DNA from: Pseudodonghicola xiamenensis DSM 18339
Lineage (GTDB): Bacteria > Pseudomonadota > Alphaproteobacteria > Rhodobacterales > Rhodobacteraceae
Length of the DNA stretch: 64,000 nucleotides
Direction: 5' to 3'
Assembly (NCBI RefSeq): GCF_000429365.1
Contig: NZ_AUBS01000002.1
Coordinates: forward strand, 310,001-374,000
The translations under genes were made by a program, and so were the position numbers. Numbering within the stretch: position 1 is the first letter of the stretch; every line of letters starts with the position of its first letter. Below, piece after piece: positions 1 through 9,316 of this stretch. The notes under the pieces are model-generated. The model was not told where the DNA came from and searched no databases. It saw nothing but the letters and a program-made list of their open reading frames with translations.

Positions 1-1417
1 GGTCGAGACCGGCAGCATCGACTTCAAAGGGCGCGCCCTGCTTGAGCTGCCTGAATCCGAACTGCGCAAGCTGCGGGGCCGCGCGGTTTCCATCATCTTT
101 CAGGACCCCCTGTCGGCTCTGAACCCGCTGATGACCATCGGCGATCAGATCCGAGAGGTGCTTGATGCCCACAACATGGGCACAGCGGACAGCCGCGCCA
201 AACGGGTGGTGGACATGCTGACCGAGGTCGGTCTGCCCGACCCTCTGCTGATCCAGCACCAATACCCGTTCCGCCTGTCGGGCGGGCAGCGCCAGCGCGT
301 CATGATCGCCATGGCACTGGCGCTCGACCCCGACATCCTGATCGCCGACGAGCCCACCACCGCGCTCGATGTGACGACGCAGGCGCAGATCCTCGATCTG
401 ATCGCCCGCATCCAGCAGCGCAAGGGCATGAGCGTTATGTTCATCACCCATGACTTCGGCGTGGTGGCCGAGATCGCCGACCGGGTGATCGTGATGGAAA
501 AGGGCCGTCTGGTGGAACAGGGGACAGCGCGGCAAGTGCTCGACGCTCCCCAACACCCCTATACCCAAAAGCTCATCGCAGCGGTACCGAAGATGCGCGA
601 AGCGGACCGCCAGCGCGCCGAGACCCGCCCCGTCGCACTGGAAGTGCGCAATCTGCACAAGACATATCGCACCCGCAGCGGATTTCTCGGCCGTATGCGC
701 GAGGTCAAGGCGGTGGATGACATCAGCTTCACCCTGCACAAGGGTGAGACCATCGGCATTGTCGGCGAATCCGGTTCTGGCAAATCCTCGATGGGCAAGG
801 TTCTGATGAAACTGGTCTCGGCCGACAGTGGCGAAATCATGTTTCAGGGCGAAAACACCCTCGCCCTGTCCGAGGAGAACTTTCGCCATCTGCGCCCACG
901 CATCCAGATGATCTTTCAAGATCCCTATGCCTCGCTGAATCCGCGCTTCACCGTCGGCCAGGCACTGACCGTCGGGCCGATCGCGCACAGCCTGCTGACC
1001 CATGACGACGCCCGGAAAAAAGCCGAAAAGCTGCTCACCCTCGTCGGGCTGGAGCCATCGGCCTTCGACCGTTATCCGCACGAATTCTCAGGTGGGCAGC
1101 GCCAGCGTGTCGGCATTGCCCGCGCGCTGATGTTCGACCCCGAGGTGATCGTCGCCGACGAAGCGGTTTCGGCGCTGGACGTCTCAATTCAGGCGCAGGT
1201 TCTCGAACTGCTCGACAAGATCCGGCGCGAACGCAAGCTGGCGATGGTTTTCATCACCCACGACCTGCGCGTCGCCAGCCAGATCAGCGACGAGATCCTG
1301 GTGATGCATCGCGGCAAGATGGTGGAATACGGCCCACCGTCGCAGATCTTCCGCGCACCACGTCACGATTACACCCGTTCTCTGGTCGCAGCGATTCCCG
1401 GCGCCCAAGCGGCCTGA
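1..1417 (+). CDS. Fused dipeptide/oligopeptide ABC transporter ATP-binding protein (5' partial)
   Basis: The reading frame is open from base 2 and the start lies outside the window, leaving 471 visible residues. Two ABC domains are present. The first has a Q-loop [10 protein letters not shown], signature LSGGQRQRV, Walker [13 protein letters not shown] and switch ITHD; its Walker A is upstream. The second has the full set: [40 protein letters not shown] and ITHD. This is the DppD-DppF fusion (GsiA/YejF type) that powers peptide, nickel or opine importers. The second Walker B reads DEAVS where DEPVS is usual. A terminator follows directly, so the gene closes an upstream operon, but it may also serve the permeases at 6083-7928, which have no ATPase of their own. 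Confidence 0.93.
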   Translation, partial: VETGSIDFKGRALLELPESELRKLRGRAVSIIFQDPLSALNPLMTIGDQIREVLDAHNMGTADSRAKRVVDMLTEVGLPDPLLIQHQYPFRLSGGQRQRVMIAMALALDPDILIADEPTTALDVTTQAQILDLIARIQQRKGMSVMFITHDFGVVAEIADRVIVMEKGRLVEQGTARQVLDAPQHPYTQKLIAAVPKMREADRQRAETRPVALEVRNLHKTYRTRSGFLGRMREVKAVDDISFTLHKGETIGIVGESGSGKSSMGKVLMKLVSADSGEIMFQGENTLALSEENFRHLRPRIQMIFQDPYASLNPRFTVGQALTVGPIAHSLLTHDDARKKAEKLLTLVGLEPSAFDRYPHEFSGGQRQRVGIARALMFDPEVIVADEAVSALDVSIQAQVLELLDKIRRERKLAMVFITHDLRVASQISDEILVMHRGKMVEYGPPSQIFRAPRHDYTRSLVAAIPGAQAA

Positions 1418-1439
1418 GACCACACACAGAGACTCACCC

Positions 1440-1467
1440 AAGGGCGGCTTTGGCCGCCCTTCTTTTT
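1440..1467 (+). terminator. Rho-independent terminator after the fused ABC ATPase
   Basis: A perfect 9-bp stem, AAGGGCGGC (1440-1448) with GCCGCCCTT (1453-1461), has a TTTG loop and is followed by CTTTTT. It separates the ATPase gene from the MarR-led operon downstream. Confidence 0.85.
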
Positions 1468-1537
1468 GCCTGGCCCCCAGGAAACACGACAAAACGCCAC
1501 GATCCCGGCACCCCAGTTGCACAAAAAACGGGCATTA

Positions 1538-1573
1538 GTTGTTTTTCACAATCATTTGGTTGTGTTTCACAAC
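1538..1573. promoter_or_regulatory. Tandem palindromic operator, likely for the MarR regulator
   Basis: GTTGTGTTTCACAAC (1559-1573) is a perfect 6-3-6 inverted repeat. GTTGTTTTTCACAAT (1538-1552) is a near copy lying 21 bp upstream, i.e. two helical turns, on the same DNA face. The pair sits 52 bp before the marR start, in an AT-rich patch that should hold the promoter. The arrangement fits autoregulation by a dimeric MarR protein; the binding itself is inferred. Confidence 0.6.
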
Positions 1574-1624
1574 TTATTTCTTGCGAGACGCCTCTCGCCG
1601 ACAAAACATGAAGGAAAGGTGACA

Positions 1625-2167
1625 ATGACCGACCGCTACCCACCCCGCCGCTTTCAGAGAGGCTCCATGGCAACCACCGTGCCGGACGATCAAGACGACC
1701 AGCCGATCACGCTCGCCGGCCTGCATATTGATGTGCTCGATGGCGCGTTCAGCTGGTACATCCGATCACTCGATTCCGTGGTGTCGCGCGATCTCGATCA
1801 CCGCATGGCCCATCTCGACATCGCCAAGGGCAAGGGCAAGATCACCACGCTGCTCCTGGTCGACGATTACCCCGGCGTGCGCCCTTCGCAGATCGCCGAA
1901 GTCCTGATGCGCGACCGCCCCGCCACCGGCCGGATCATCGACCGTCTGGTTCAGGCCGGCGACATCCGCCGCGAGACCGCCCCCGAGGACCAGCGCGCCC
2001 AGGCGCTTTTCATCACCGAAAAGGGCCATGCGCTGGCCGATGAGGTCCGCGGGATCATCCGCGAACAGGAGAATGAATTCTTCGACTTCATCGCAGAGGA
2101 AGACCGCGCGCAGTTCATGCGCATGCTCAAACGCGCCTATCTGAACATGAGAAAGAAACTGGAATGA
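1625..2167 (+). CDS. MarR family transcriptional regulator
   Basis: 180 residues. The winged helix-turn-helix lies around residues 65-130, with the segment GVRPSQIAEVLMRDRPATG reading as HTH and IIDRLVQAGDIRR as the recognition/wing region. The frame is open further upstream, but ATG 1625 is chosen because AAGGAAAGG lies just before it and the earlier frame crosses the palindromic operator. The stop overlaps the following SDR gene by ATGA, so the two are translationally coupled. It probably represses or senses the substrate of the downstream oxidoreductase/transporter operon. The ligand cannot be predicted. Confidence 0.85.
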   Translation: MTDRYPPRRFQRGSMATTVPDDQDDQPITLAGLHIDVLDGAFSWYIRSLDSVVSRDLDHRMAHLDIAKGKGKITTLLLVDDYPGVRPSQIAEVLMRDRPATGRIIDRLVQAGDIRRETAPEDQRAQALFITEKGHALADEVRGIIREQENEFFDFIAEEDRAQFMRMLKRAYLNMRKKLE

Positions 2168-2868
2168 CCCAATCCCGTCTCGCCCTGATCTCCGGCGCCA
2201 GCCGGGGCATTGGCGCCGCCGTCGCCAAGACCCTGTTCGATGCCGGCTGGACCGTATCGCTGGGAATGCGCAACCCCACCCTGCCGGCCTGGGCCGAAGC
2301 CGCGCCTGACCGGGTGCACCTGTTCGCCTATGACGCCACGGACGCCAACAGTGCAAACCGCTGGGCTGCAGAGGTCACCGGGCAGTTCGGCCGGATCGAC
2401 GCCGTGGTCGCCAACGCCGGGATCACCATCCCGAAAACCCCAATCGAGATTTCCGACGCGGAGATGGCGCAGCTTCTCGAGGTCAACGTCCAGGCGCCGC
2501 GCCGTCTGGCCGCCGCCTGCTGGGAGGCACTGGGGCAATCGGGCCGGGGCCGGATCATCCTGCTGGGCTCGCTATCCGGGAAGCGGGTGAAATCGGCCCG
2601 CTCCGGATCTTATTCGGTGTCCAAATTCGCCGCCGTCGGCCTGGCCCATGCCCTGCGTCACGCCGGGTTCGATCAGGGAATTCGCGCCACCGCCGTCTGC
2701 CCCGGGTTCGTCGCAACCGATATGGCAATGAGCCTGACCGACCGCGCCACCGAGGCGATGACCCAGCCCGAAGACCTCGCCCGGGTGATCAACATGCTGA
2801 TCGACCTGCCCAACGAGGCCAGCGTCGCGGAATTCTGCGTGAACTGTCAGCTCGAGGAGTCCTTCTGA
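2164..2868 (+). CDS. SDR family NAD(P)-dependent oxidoreductase
   Basis: 234 residues, the length of a classical short-chain dehydrogenase. The dinucleotide-binding glycine motif is SGASRGIG near residues 10-17, followed by the structural VVANAG motif. The catalytic Tyr-Lys pair lies in YSVSK, with the catalytic Ser in the preceding LLGSLSG segment. It overlaps marR by 4 bp and ends 1 bp before the FAD oxidoreductase gene, so all three are co-transcribed. The substrate is probably an alcohol or carbonyl intermediate of the same catabolic route; this is inferred only from context. Confidence 0.88.
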   Translation: MTQSRLALISGASRGIGAAVAKTLFDAGWTVSLGMRNPTLPAWAEAAPDRVHLFAYDATDANSANRWAAEVTGQFGRIDAVVANAGITIPKTPIEISDAEMAQLLEVNVQAPRRLAAACWEALGQSGRGRIILLGSLSGKRVKSARSGSYSVSKFAAVGLAHALRHAGFDQGIRATAVCPGFVATDMAMSLTDRATEAMTQPEDLARVINMLIDLPNEASVAEFCVNCQLEESF

Positions 2869-2869
2869 C

Positions 2870-4201
2870 ATGCCCGGACCGTTCGTTGTTCCCGTTCACG
2901 GGGATCTGGAGCTGCCCCGGAAAGTCGATGTCGTGGTTGTCGGCGGCGGCATCATCGGCGCCTCGACCGCGCTGGAGCTGGCCGATCAGGGGCTCAAGGT
3001 CGCGCTGTGCGAAAAGGGCGGGATCGGGCACGAACAATCCAGCCGCAACTGGGGTTGGGTACGCATCACCCGCCGCGATCCGCGAGAAATCCCCCTGATG
3101 GCCGAAGCCCTGCGGATCTGGCCAACGCTGGCCGAACGCACCGGGCGCGACCTGGGCTATGCGCGCGCCGGCATCGCCTTCGCCTGCGCCTCGGACAAGG
3201 AATTCGCCGAGCACGAGCGATGGCTGGATCACCTGAAGGATTATCAGATCGACAGCCGCATGCTGTCAGCGCAGGAATTCGCCGCAATGTCGCCGGGATC
3301 GCGCTTCCCGATGAAAGGCGCGCTTTATACTGCCGCCGACGGCCGCGCAGAACCGCAAAAGGCTGCCCCTGCGATTGCCGAGGCAGCGCGCGAGCGGGGG
3401 GTGCATGTGCTGACCGAATGCGCCGTCCGCGGGATCGAGACCAAGGCCGGCAAGGTCTGCGGTGTGGTCACCGAACGCGGCGAAATTGCCTGTGAACAGG
3501 TGGTTCTTGCCGGCGGCGCCTGGTCCAGCCTGTTCGCCCGCAACACCGGGCTGCGGCTGCCACAGCTCAAGGTGAAGAACTCGGTCATCCGCACCAAGCC
3601 GCTCGATGGCGGGCCGGAACATGCGATCTGGTCCGACGGCTTCGCCATTCGCAAACGCCAAGACGGCGGCTACACGATCGCCGACGGGTTCCGCAACATC
3701 GCCGAGATCGTGCCGGACAGCTTCCGTTACATGCGCGATTTCCTTCCGGCGCTGGGGGCCGAGTGGAAATCCCTGATGCTGCGGGTCGGCGGTCGCTTCC
3801 TTGATGAGGCCCGCCTGCCGAACAAGTGGTCCTTGGACGAAGCCAGCCCGTTCGAATACAATCGCGTGCTTGATCCAAAACCGGCCTTTTCATTGCAGGA
3901 CAAGGCCCTGGCCAACCTGCGCAAGGCCTTTCCGGTCTTCGAGAAAGCCGAAATCGCGCAACGCTGGGCCGGCGCCATCGATGTGACCCCGGACGCGATC
4001 CCGGTGATTTCCGCCATCGACGCCATTCCGGGCTTTTACATCGCCACCGGCTTCTCCGGCCACGGCTTCGGCATCGGTCCGGCAGCCGGCCGGCTGGCCG
4101 CCGATCTTGTCACCGGACGCGTGCCGCTGGTCGACCCCAGTCCGTTCCGCTTCAGCCGCTTCAGCGATGGATCGAAGATCAAGATCATAAGCGGTTTTTG
4201 A
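2870..4201 (+). CDS. FAD-dependent oxidoreductase, DAO/DadA-like (paralogue A)
   Basis: 443 residues. The N-terminal Rossmann fold has VVVVGGGIIGASTALELADQG (GxGxxG type) followed by CEKG, the usual FAD-binding start of the D-amino-acid oxidase/glycine oxidase superfamily. SSRNWGWVR and RDPREIPLM are shared almost exactly with the gene at 9317-10669, as are the MPGP start and the PFR..RF.DGSKI end, so the two are paralogues. The C-terminal GFSGHGFGIGPAAGRL is the second FAD/substrate segment. It likely oxidises an amine or amino acid, giving an imine and FADH2. It sits between the SDR gene and the transporter genes in one transcription unit. Confidence 0.88.
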   Translation: MPGPFVVPVHGDLELPRKVDVVVVGGGIIGASTALELADQGLKVALCEKGGIGHEQSSRNWGWVRITRRDPREIPLMAEALRIWPTLAERTGRDLGYARAGIAFACASDKEFAEHERWLDHLKDYQIDSRMLSAQEFAAMSPGSRFPMKGALYTAADGRAEPQKAAPAIAEAARERGVHVLTECAVRGIETKAGKVCGVVTERGEIACEQVVLAGGAWSSLFARNTGLRLPQLKVKNSVIRTKPLDGGPEHAIWSDGFAIRKRQDGGYTIADGFRNIAEIVPDSFRYMRDFLPALGAEWKSLMLRVGGRFLDEARLPNKWSLDEASPFEYNRVLDPKPAFSLQDKALANLRKAFPVFEKAEIAQRWAGAIDVTPDAIPVISAIDAIPGFYIATGFSGHGFGIGPAAGRLAADLVTGRVPLVDPSPFRFSRFSDGSKIKIISGF

Positions 4202-4309
4202 TCCGGTCTGGGCCGCGTCCGGCACAGGCGGGCCCGACCACGGCGAGCTGCGACGCGCAAGCGCAGACCACCGATCCGCACCGTCTTGCGCCACAACAGG
4301 GAAAACAAA

Positions 4310-5974
4310 ATGACCAAAGACAAGAAACATAAGCAACAGCCCAACCGCCGCCAGGCCCTGATGATGATGGGCGCGGCCGGGACCGCCGGCCTGATGGGCC
4401 CGATGGCCATCGGGCGTGACCGCGCCTTTGCCGCCAATGCCGATGCCAGCGGCCAACTGGTTCTGGCATTTTCGCAGGAACCGACGGTGTTCAATCCGCT
4501 GATGCCTCATATCGAGGTCGACGAAGGTCTGTATTATGCAGTGTTCGACCCGCTGTTCGATTTCGATCCCTCGGGCGAATTCTTCCCGATCCTCGCCGCC
4601 GAGGTGCCGACCGTCGCCAATGGCGGGATTTCCGAGGACGGCCTGAGCTGGAGCCTGAAGCTCAAGGACGGGGTCACTTGGCACGACGGCACCCCGTTCA
4701 CCGCCGAAGACGTGAAATTCTCTCTCGAACTGACGATGGATCCGGACTTCCGGTCGTTCCGCTCCACCGGCTACAAGTTGATGCGCAACATCACCGTGGT
4801 CTCTGACACCGAACTGACCTGGGAAATGAGCGCGCCCTTCGCGCCGATGGCGGCCATTCTGGCCTCGACCTACATCATTCCGAAACACGCCTTTGACGGG
4901 GTCGCGGACAAGAATAACACGCCCTTCAACAATGCGCCGATCGGCACCGGCCCGTTCAAGTTCAAGACCCGCATGGCCGGCGACCATATCGAGCTTGAGG
5001 CCAATGCCGATTATCACATGGACGGCCCCTTCCTGAAGACGCTGATCATCAAATACGTTCCCGATCTGAACGTGATGTACACGCAATTCAAATCCGGCGA
5101 CATCGACGTGATCGGGCTGCAATACATCACCCCGGATCACCTGGCCGAGGCCGAAACGCTCAAGGGCAAGGTGGTGACGGTCGCGGGCACGGCGACGTTT
5201 GAATCCCTTGGCCTGAACATGACCCGGCCGCAATTCCAGGACCGGGCTGTGCGTCAGGCGCTTTATGCCGCGCTCGACAAGAGCTCGATCATCGAGGCGC
5301 TCTATTACGGGGTCCCCTCTCCGACCGAGACCTACATGCCGCGGCAATCCTATTACTATAACCCGGACCTGCCCAAGCATGAGTTCAGCATCGACAAGGC
5401 CAATGCCATCCTGGACGAGGCCGGCTGGATGCGCGGCCCCGATGGCATTCGCGAAAAGAACGGCGTGAAGCTTGTCTTCTCGAACTCGACCACCGCCGGC
5501 AACCACCTGCGGGAACAGGCACAACAGTTCATGCAACAGACCTTCTCGCAGATCGGCGTGAAGATGGAGATCAAGAACCTGCCGCCAGCGGTCATGTGGG
5601 GCGATTACTGGATGAATTCCGAGTTCGACTCGGTTGTCGTCGGTCTCAACGCGCTGGCCGGCGCCGATCCCGACACCTCGAACTATTTCATGTCCACCAT
5701 GTCGCCGGCATTGGGCGGATCGGGGCAGAACACCTTTGCCTATCAGAACCCGAAGGTGGACGAACTTCTGGTCAAGGGGGCGGCAACCTTTGTGCCCGAA
5801 CAACGCAAGGCGATCTATGAAGAGATTCAGATGATCATCCGCGAGGACCTGCCGTTCCTGCCGATGTTCCAATACGCCGTGATCAAGGGCTGGAAAGACG
5901 ATGTGACCGGCCCCGCGCCGAACGTGAACAACCGCATCGACACCTGGAACGTCCGCGACTGGAAGCGCGGCTGA
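4310..5974 (+). CDS. ABC transporter periplasmic substrate-binding protein, SBP_bac_5 family
   Basis: 554 residues, a normal size for the peptide/opine/nickel binding family. The start at ATG 4310 has AGGG upstream; a TTG 24 bp earlier is in frame but less likely. A twin-arginine signal is visible, NRRQALMMMGAAGTAG within the first 30 residues, ending near AFAANA, so export by Tat is likely. Family landmarks include LKDGVTWHDGTPFTAEDVKFSLE and the closing DLPFLPMFQY segment. It is followed by a strong hairpin and then the two permease genes. The ligand is unknown. Confidence 0.9.
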   Translation: MTKDKKHKQQPNRRQALMMMGAAGTAGLMGPMAIGRDRAFAANADASGQLVLAFSQEPTVFNPLMPHIEVDEGLYYAVFDPLFDFDPSGEFFPILAAEVPTVANGGISEDGLSWSLKLKDGVTWHDGTPFTAEDVKFSLELTMDPDFRSFRSTGYKLMRNITVVSDTELTWEMSAPFAPMAAILASTYIIPKHAFDGVADKNNTPFNNAPIGTGPFKFKTRMAGDHIELEANADYHMDGPFLKTLIIKYVPDLNVMYTQFKSGDIDVIGLQYITPDHLAEAETLKGKVVTVAGTATFESLGLNMTRPQFQDRAVRQALYAALDKSSIIEALYYGVPSPTETYMPRQSYYYNPDLPKHEFSIDKANAILDEAGWMRGPDGIREKNGVKLVFSNSTTAGNHLREQAQQFMQQTFSQIGVKMEIKNLPPAVMWGDYWMNSEFDSVVVGLNALAGADPDTSNYFMSTMSPALGGSGQNTFAYQNPKVDELLVKGAATFVPEQRKAIYEEIQMIIREDLPFLPMFQYAVIKGWKDDVTGPAPNVNNRIDTWNVRDWKRG

Positions 5975-5995
5975 TCCACCTCCTGCCCAGAACCA

Positions 5996-6022
5996 GCGCG
6001 CGGCGTCCTCTTCGCCGCGCGC
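5996..6022 (+). promoter_or_regulatory. Intercistronic hairpin between binding-protein and permease genes
   Basis: A perfect 10-bp stem, GCGCGCGGCG (5996-6005) with CGCCGCGCGC (6013-6022), has a 7-nt loop TCCTCTT and no T-run. Hairpins in this position in ABC operons usually protect the 3' end of the binding-protein mRNA or attenuate read-through, giving more binding protein than permease. Confidence 0.6.
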
Positions 6023-6082
6023 CCCATGCAGCCGGCTCCACCGGCTGATCGGTCACGAAAATCGCAAAAGAGGGTGCCCGCC

Positions 6083-7033
6083 ATGCTACGCTATATCCTT
6101 TCCCGGCTCGGCCAGAGCCTTGTCCTCCTTCTGATCGTGTCCTTCATCGGCTTCGCGGTCCTCACCCTCGCCCCCGGCGGTCCGCTGTCGCAATTCGCGC
6201 TCAGCCCCGGGATGACCCAGGAACAAATCGAAAAAATCGCCGCGCAAATGGGGCTCGATCGCCCGGTGGCGGTGCAATATTTCGACTGGTTGCGCCATCT
6301 AGTGGTCGGCGACTGGGGCACCTCGTACCGGGACGGCCAGTCGGTGCTGCATGTCATCGGCAGCCATCTCTTTGCCACGTTGCTGCTGATGGGCAGCGCG
6401 ACCGTCATCTCGGTCTCTCTCGGCAGTACCATCGGCATCTTCAGCGCGCTCAGACGCCGGTCCGGTTTCGATTACACGATGACCGTCCTTGCCATGATCG
6501 CCCTGTCGATCCCGACCTTCTGGTTCGGGCTGATCGCGATCTATGTGTTCTCGCTCAACCTTGGCTGGCTACCGGCCGGCAACATGTACACCGTGGGCGA
6601 CGGTTCGGTCCTGGATTACCTGCGCCACCTGATCATGCCCGCCGCCGTCCTGGCGCTGGTCGATGTCGCGATCTGGAGCCGCTACATGCGGACCTCGACC
6701 CTGAATGTGATCAATCAGGATTTCGTCCGCACGGCCCGCGCCAAGGGGCTCACCCGCCGGCGTGTCGTGCTCAAGCATATCGTCGGCAATTCCCTGGTGC
6801 CGATGATCACCCTGGCCGGGCTGCAATTGCCTATGGTGCTGGGCGGCGCGCTGGTGACCGAGACAGTGTTCACCTGGCCCGGCATGGGGCGGCTCTTTCT
6901 CGATAGCCTCGGCTACTCGGATTACCCGGTGGTCATGGGGCTGCTGATGGCCTCGGCCATCCTGGTCCTGATCGGCAACCTCGCCGCCGATCTCATCGTC
7001 GCCCTGATCGACCCGCGTATCCGCCTCGACTGA
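6083..7033 (+). CDS. ABC transporter permease, DppB/OppB type
   Basis: 316 residues. The start MLRYILSRLGQS is typical of DppB; the in-frame start 57 bp upstream would add a polar tail and is rejected. There are about six membrane segments, the first at ILSRLGQSLVLLLIVSFIGF. The cytoplasmic EAA loop is RTARAKGLTRRRVVLKHIVGNS. It forms the membrane channel together with the next gene, 13 bp downstream. No ATPase gene is adjacent; the fused ATPase at the window start is the nearest candidate partner. Confidence 0.93.
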   Translation: MLRYILSRLGQSLVLLLIVSFIGFAVLTLAPGGPLSQFALSPGMTQEQIEKIAAQMGLDRPVAVQYFDWLRHLVVGDWGTSYRDGQSVLHVIGSHLFATLLLMGSATVISVSLGSTIGIFSALRRRSGFDYTMTVLAMIALSIPTFWFGLIAIYVFSLNLGWLPAGNMYTVGDGSVLDYLRHLIMPAAVLALVDVAIWSRYMRTSTLNVINQDFVRTARAKGLTRRRVVLKHIVGNSLVPMITLAGLQLPMVLGGALVTETVFTWPGMGRLFLDSLGYSDYPVVMGLLMASAILVLIGNLAADLIVALIDPRIRLD

Positions 7034-7046
7034 AGAAAGCCACGCC

Positions 7047-7928
7047 ATGACCTCTGTCACCACGAATACGCCCGCCCGTCGCCGCTTCCTGAAATCCCGC
7101 GCATTGCGCCGCTTCGTCAGCCACCCGCTTGCTCTCATCGGTCTGCTCATGGTGCTGGTGCTGACCATCGCCTGTTTCCTCGGGCCCTATTTCCTTCCCT
7201 ATGACGAATTGTTCATCGACCTGCGCGCCCGTTTCGCCCCACCGGGCACCGGGGCGCATATCTTCGGCACCGACCCACTGGGCCGCGATATCGCCGCGCG
7301 CCTGTTCCACGCCGGCCAGATTTCCATGGCGGTGGGCTTTGCGGTGATGATCATCGCCACCGCCATCGGCTCTGTCGTCGGCGTCATCTCCGGCTATTAC
7401 GGCGGCAAGGTGTCGGCGGTGCTGATGCGGATCGTGGACGCCTTCCTGTCCTTCCCCTCGGTCTTTCTTCTGCTGGCGCTGGCCGCCTTCCTCCAGCCCG
7501 GCCCGGTGATGATCGCACTGATCATTTCCGCCACCAGCTGGATGGAAGTCGCACGGATCGTCGAGGCCGAAGTCAAATCCCTGCGCAATCAGGATTTCGT
7601 CCAGGCCGCACATATGCTGGGACTGTCGAACCGCTGGATCATGTTTCGCGAGCTTCTGCCCAACGCGATCGGCCCGATCATCGTCGCCGCCACCCTGACG
7701 GTGGCCCGCGCCATCCTGCTCGAGGCCTATATCTCCTTCCTCGGCTATGGCATCCAGCCGCCGCTGCCGAGCTGGGGCAACATGCTCAATGGGGCACAGC
7801 AATATCTGGCCAGCGCGCCTTGGCTCGCCATCGTGCCGGGGGTGGCGATCACCATCGCCGTGACCGGCTTCAACTTCATCGGGGACGGGCTGCGCGACGC
7901 TTTCGACAGCCGCACGCAGGGCCACTGA
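7047..7928 (+). CDS. ABC transporter permease, DppC/OppC type
   Basis: 293 residues. The N-terminal cytoplasmic stretch and first membrane helix (LALIGLLMVLVLTIACFLGPYF) are followed by the periplasmic GTDPLGRDI motif that is diagnostic of DppC proteins. The EAA loop contains LRNQDFVQAAHMLGLSNRWI. It pairs with the permease at 6083-7033. Ten bases separate it from the following FAD oxidoreductase, so transport and oxidation are co-expressed. Confidence 0.93.
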   Translation: MTSVTTNTPARRRFLKSRALRRFVSHPLALIGLLMVLVLTIACFLGPYFLPYDELFIDLRARFAPPGTGAHIFGTDPLGRDIAARLFHAGQISMAVGFAVMIIATAIGSVVGVISGYYGGKVSAVLMRIVDAFLSFPSVFLLLALAAFLQPGPVMIALIISATSWMEVARIVEAEVKSLRNQDFVQAAHMLGLSNRWIMFRELLPNAIGPIIVAATLTVARAILLEAYISFLGYGIQPPLPSWGNMLNGAQQYLASAPWLAIVPGVAITIAVTGFNFIGDGLRDAFDSRTQGH

Positions 7929-7938
7929 AAGACGCGCC

Positions 7939-9264
7939 ATGCCACGCAAATTCTCAGAATTCAAAGACACGCTGTGGTACGCCACGGCCCCCCAGGCACC
8001 CGACACCGCCCCCCTTCAGGGCGAGGTCAAGGCGGATGTCTGCATCGTCGGCGCCGGTTATTCCGGCCTGACCACGGCGCTGGAGCTGGCCCGGCAGGGC
8101 GTCTCGGTTGTGTTGCTGGAACGCGAGGAAATCGGTTTCGGCGGCTCGGGTCGCAATGCCGGTCACTGCACCCCGACCTTCACCCACTACAGCCTGCCCG
8201 AACTGCGCAAGGTCCTGGGCGCCCCCTGGGCCGAACGGCTGATCCAGCGCCAGACCCGGGCCAATGACAAGGTCGGCGCGATGATCGCGCGCTATGACAT
8301 CGACTGCGAATGGGAACAGAACGGCTATGTCCAGGGCGCGCTGTTTCCATCGCATCTGAAGACGCTTCAGGGACATATGGCCGCCTATAACGCGGTTGGC
8401 GCACGCACCCGGATGTTGGACCGAGACGAGGTCCGGGCGGTGACCGGATCGTCGCGGTTCTATGGCGGCTGGTTCCACGAAGAGGCCGGCGGGCTGAATG
8501 CGCTGGCCTATTCCCGCGGTCTGGGACGTGCGGTGATCGCCGAGGGCGGCCGGATTTTCACCGGCTCCGGCGTCACCGGCTGCACCCGCGAAAACCGCGC
8601 CTGGGTGGTGCGGACGCCTCAGGGATCGGTGCGGGCGGAAAAGGTCATCTACACCACCGGGGCCTATACCGTCGCCGGCTGGCCGAAACTCGACCAGAGT
8701 TTTCGGATCATGCGGGTCTTCGTGGCCGCGACCCAACCGCTGTCCCAGGCCTCGCAGGCCGTGGTCCTGCCCCGGCGCACCACCATTCAGGACGGTCGCG
8801 GCGATATCTATGTCTACAAATACAATCGCGAGAACCGCATCGTCGCCTCGATGTTCCCGATGGGCGCACGGGGACAGGACCCGGCCTTTACACGCCAGGT
8901 TCTCAGCGACCGGCTCAGATGGCTGCACCCCGACCTGCGGGAGGACCTCAGGTGGGAATTCTTCTGGTATGGCGAGCTGGACATGCAACGCCGCACCGTG
9001 CCGCGCCTTTACGGTCTGGCCCCCGGCGTCGTGGCGATGACCGGCCTTTCCGGGCGAGGTGTGCCGACCGGGTCGATGATCGGCGGCATCCTGTCCGACT
9101 GGGCGATGGGCGTGGCCGAAAAGGATCTGGACCTGAAGCTTGAACCGCTGAGCCGACAACCGCTTTACATGAGCATCGCCCCGCAAATGGCGCTGCGCGG
9201 CTACCGGCTGCGCGACAACCTGCGGGCCAGACGGCAGGGCGCCCCCTTGCCACCCCACGCATAG
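7939..9264 (+). CDS. FAD-dependent oxidoreductase, gamma-glutamylputrescine oxidase (PuuB/OrdL)-like
   Basis: 441 residues. The start resembles PuuB-type enzymes: LWYATAP, then ADVCIVGAGYSGLTTALELA (FAD Rossmann motif) and GFGGSGRNAGHCTPTF, matching the GxSGRNGG segment of the OrdL/PuuB group. The C-terminus has MTGLSGRGVPTGSMIGGILSD. It probably oxidises a secondary or primary amine. It belongs to the marR-led operon, directly after the permeases and before paralogue B. The exact substrate is unknown; a polyamine or N-alkyl amino acid is plausible for the family. Confidence 0.85.
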   Translation: MPRKFSEFKDTLWYATAPQAPDTAPLQGEVKADVCIVGAGYSGLTTALELARQGVSVVLLEREEIGFGGSGRNAGHCTPTFTHYSLPELRKVLGAPWAERLIQRQTRANDKVGAMIARYDIDCEWEQNGYVQGALFPSHLKTLQGHMAAYNAVGARTRMLDRDEVRAVTGSSRFYGGWFHEEAGGLNALAYSRGLGRAVIAEGGRIFTGSGVTGCTRENRAWVVRTPQGSVRAEKVIYTTGAYTVAGWPKLDQSFRIMRVFVAATQPLSQASQAVVLPRRTTIQDGRGDIYVYKYNRENRIVASMFPMGARGQDPAFTRQVLSDRLRWLHPDLREDLRWEFFWYGELDMQRRTVPRLYGLAPGVVAMTGLSGRGVPTGSMIGGILSDWAMGVAEKDLDLKLEPLSRQPLYMSIAPQMALRGYRLRDNLRARRQGAPLPPHA

Positions 9265-9316
9265 AAGATAACGCACAAGAGCCGGCGCAGGGTGCGCCGC
9301 AATCAGGAGAAGAACC

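Noticed and set aside
3890..5872. A 660-codon minus-strand frame opposite the binding-protein gene
   Set aside because: Shadow frame; the plus strand has a Tat signal and family motifs for its whole length.
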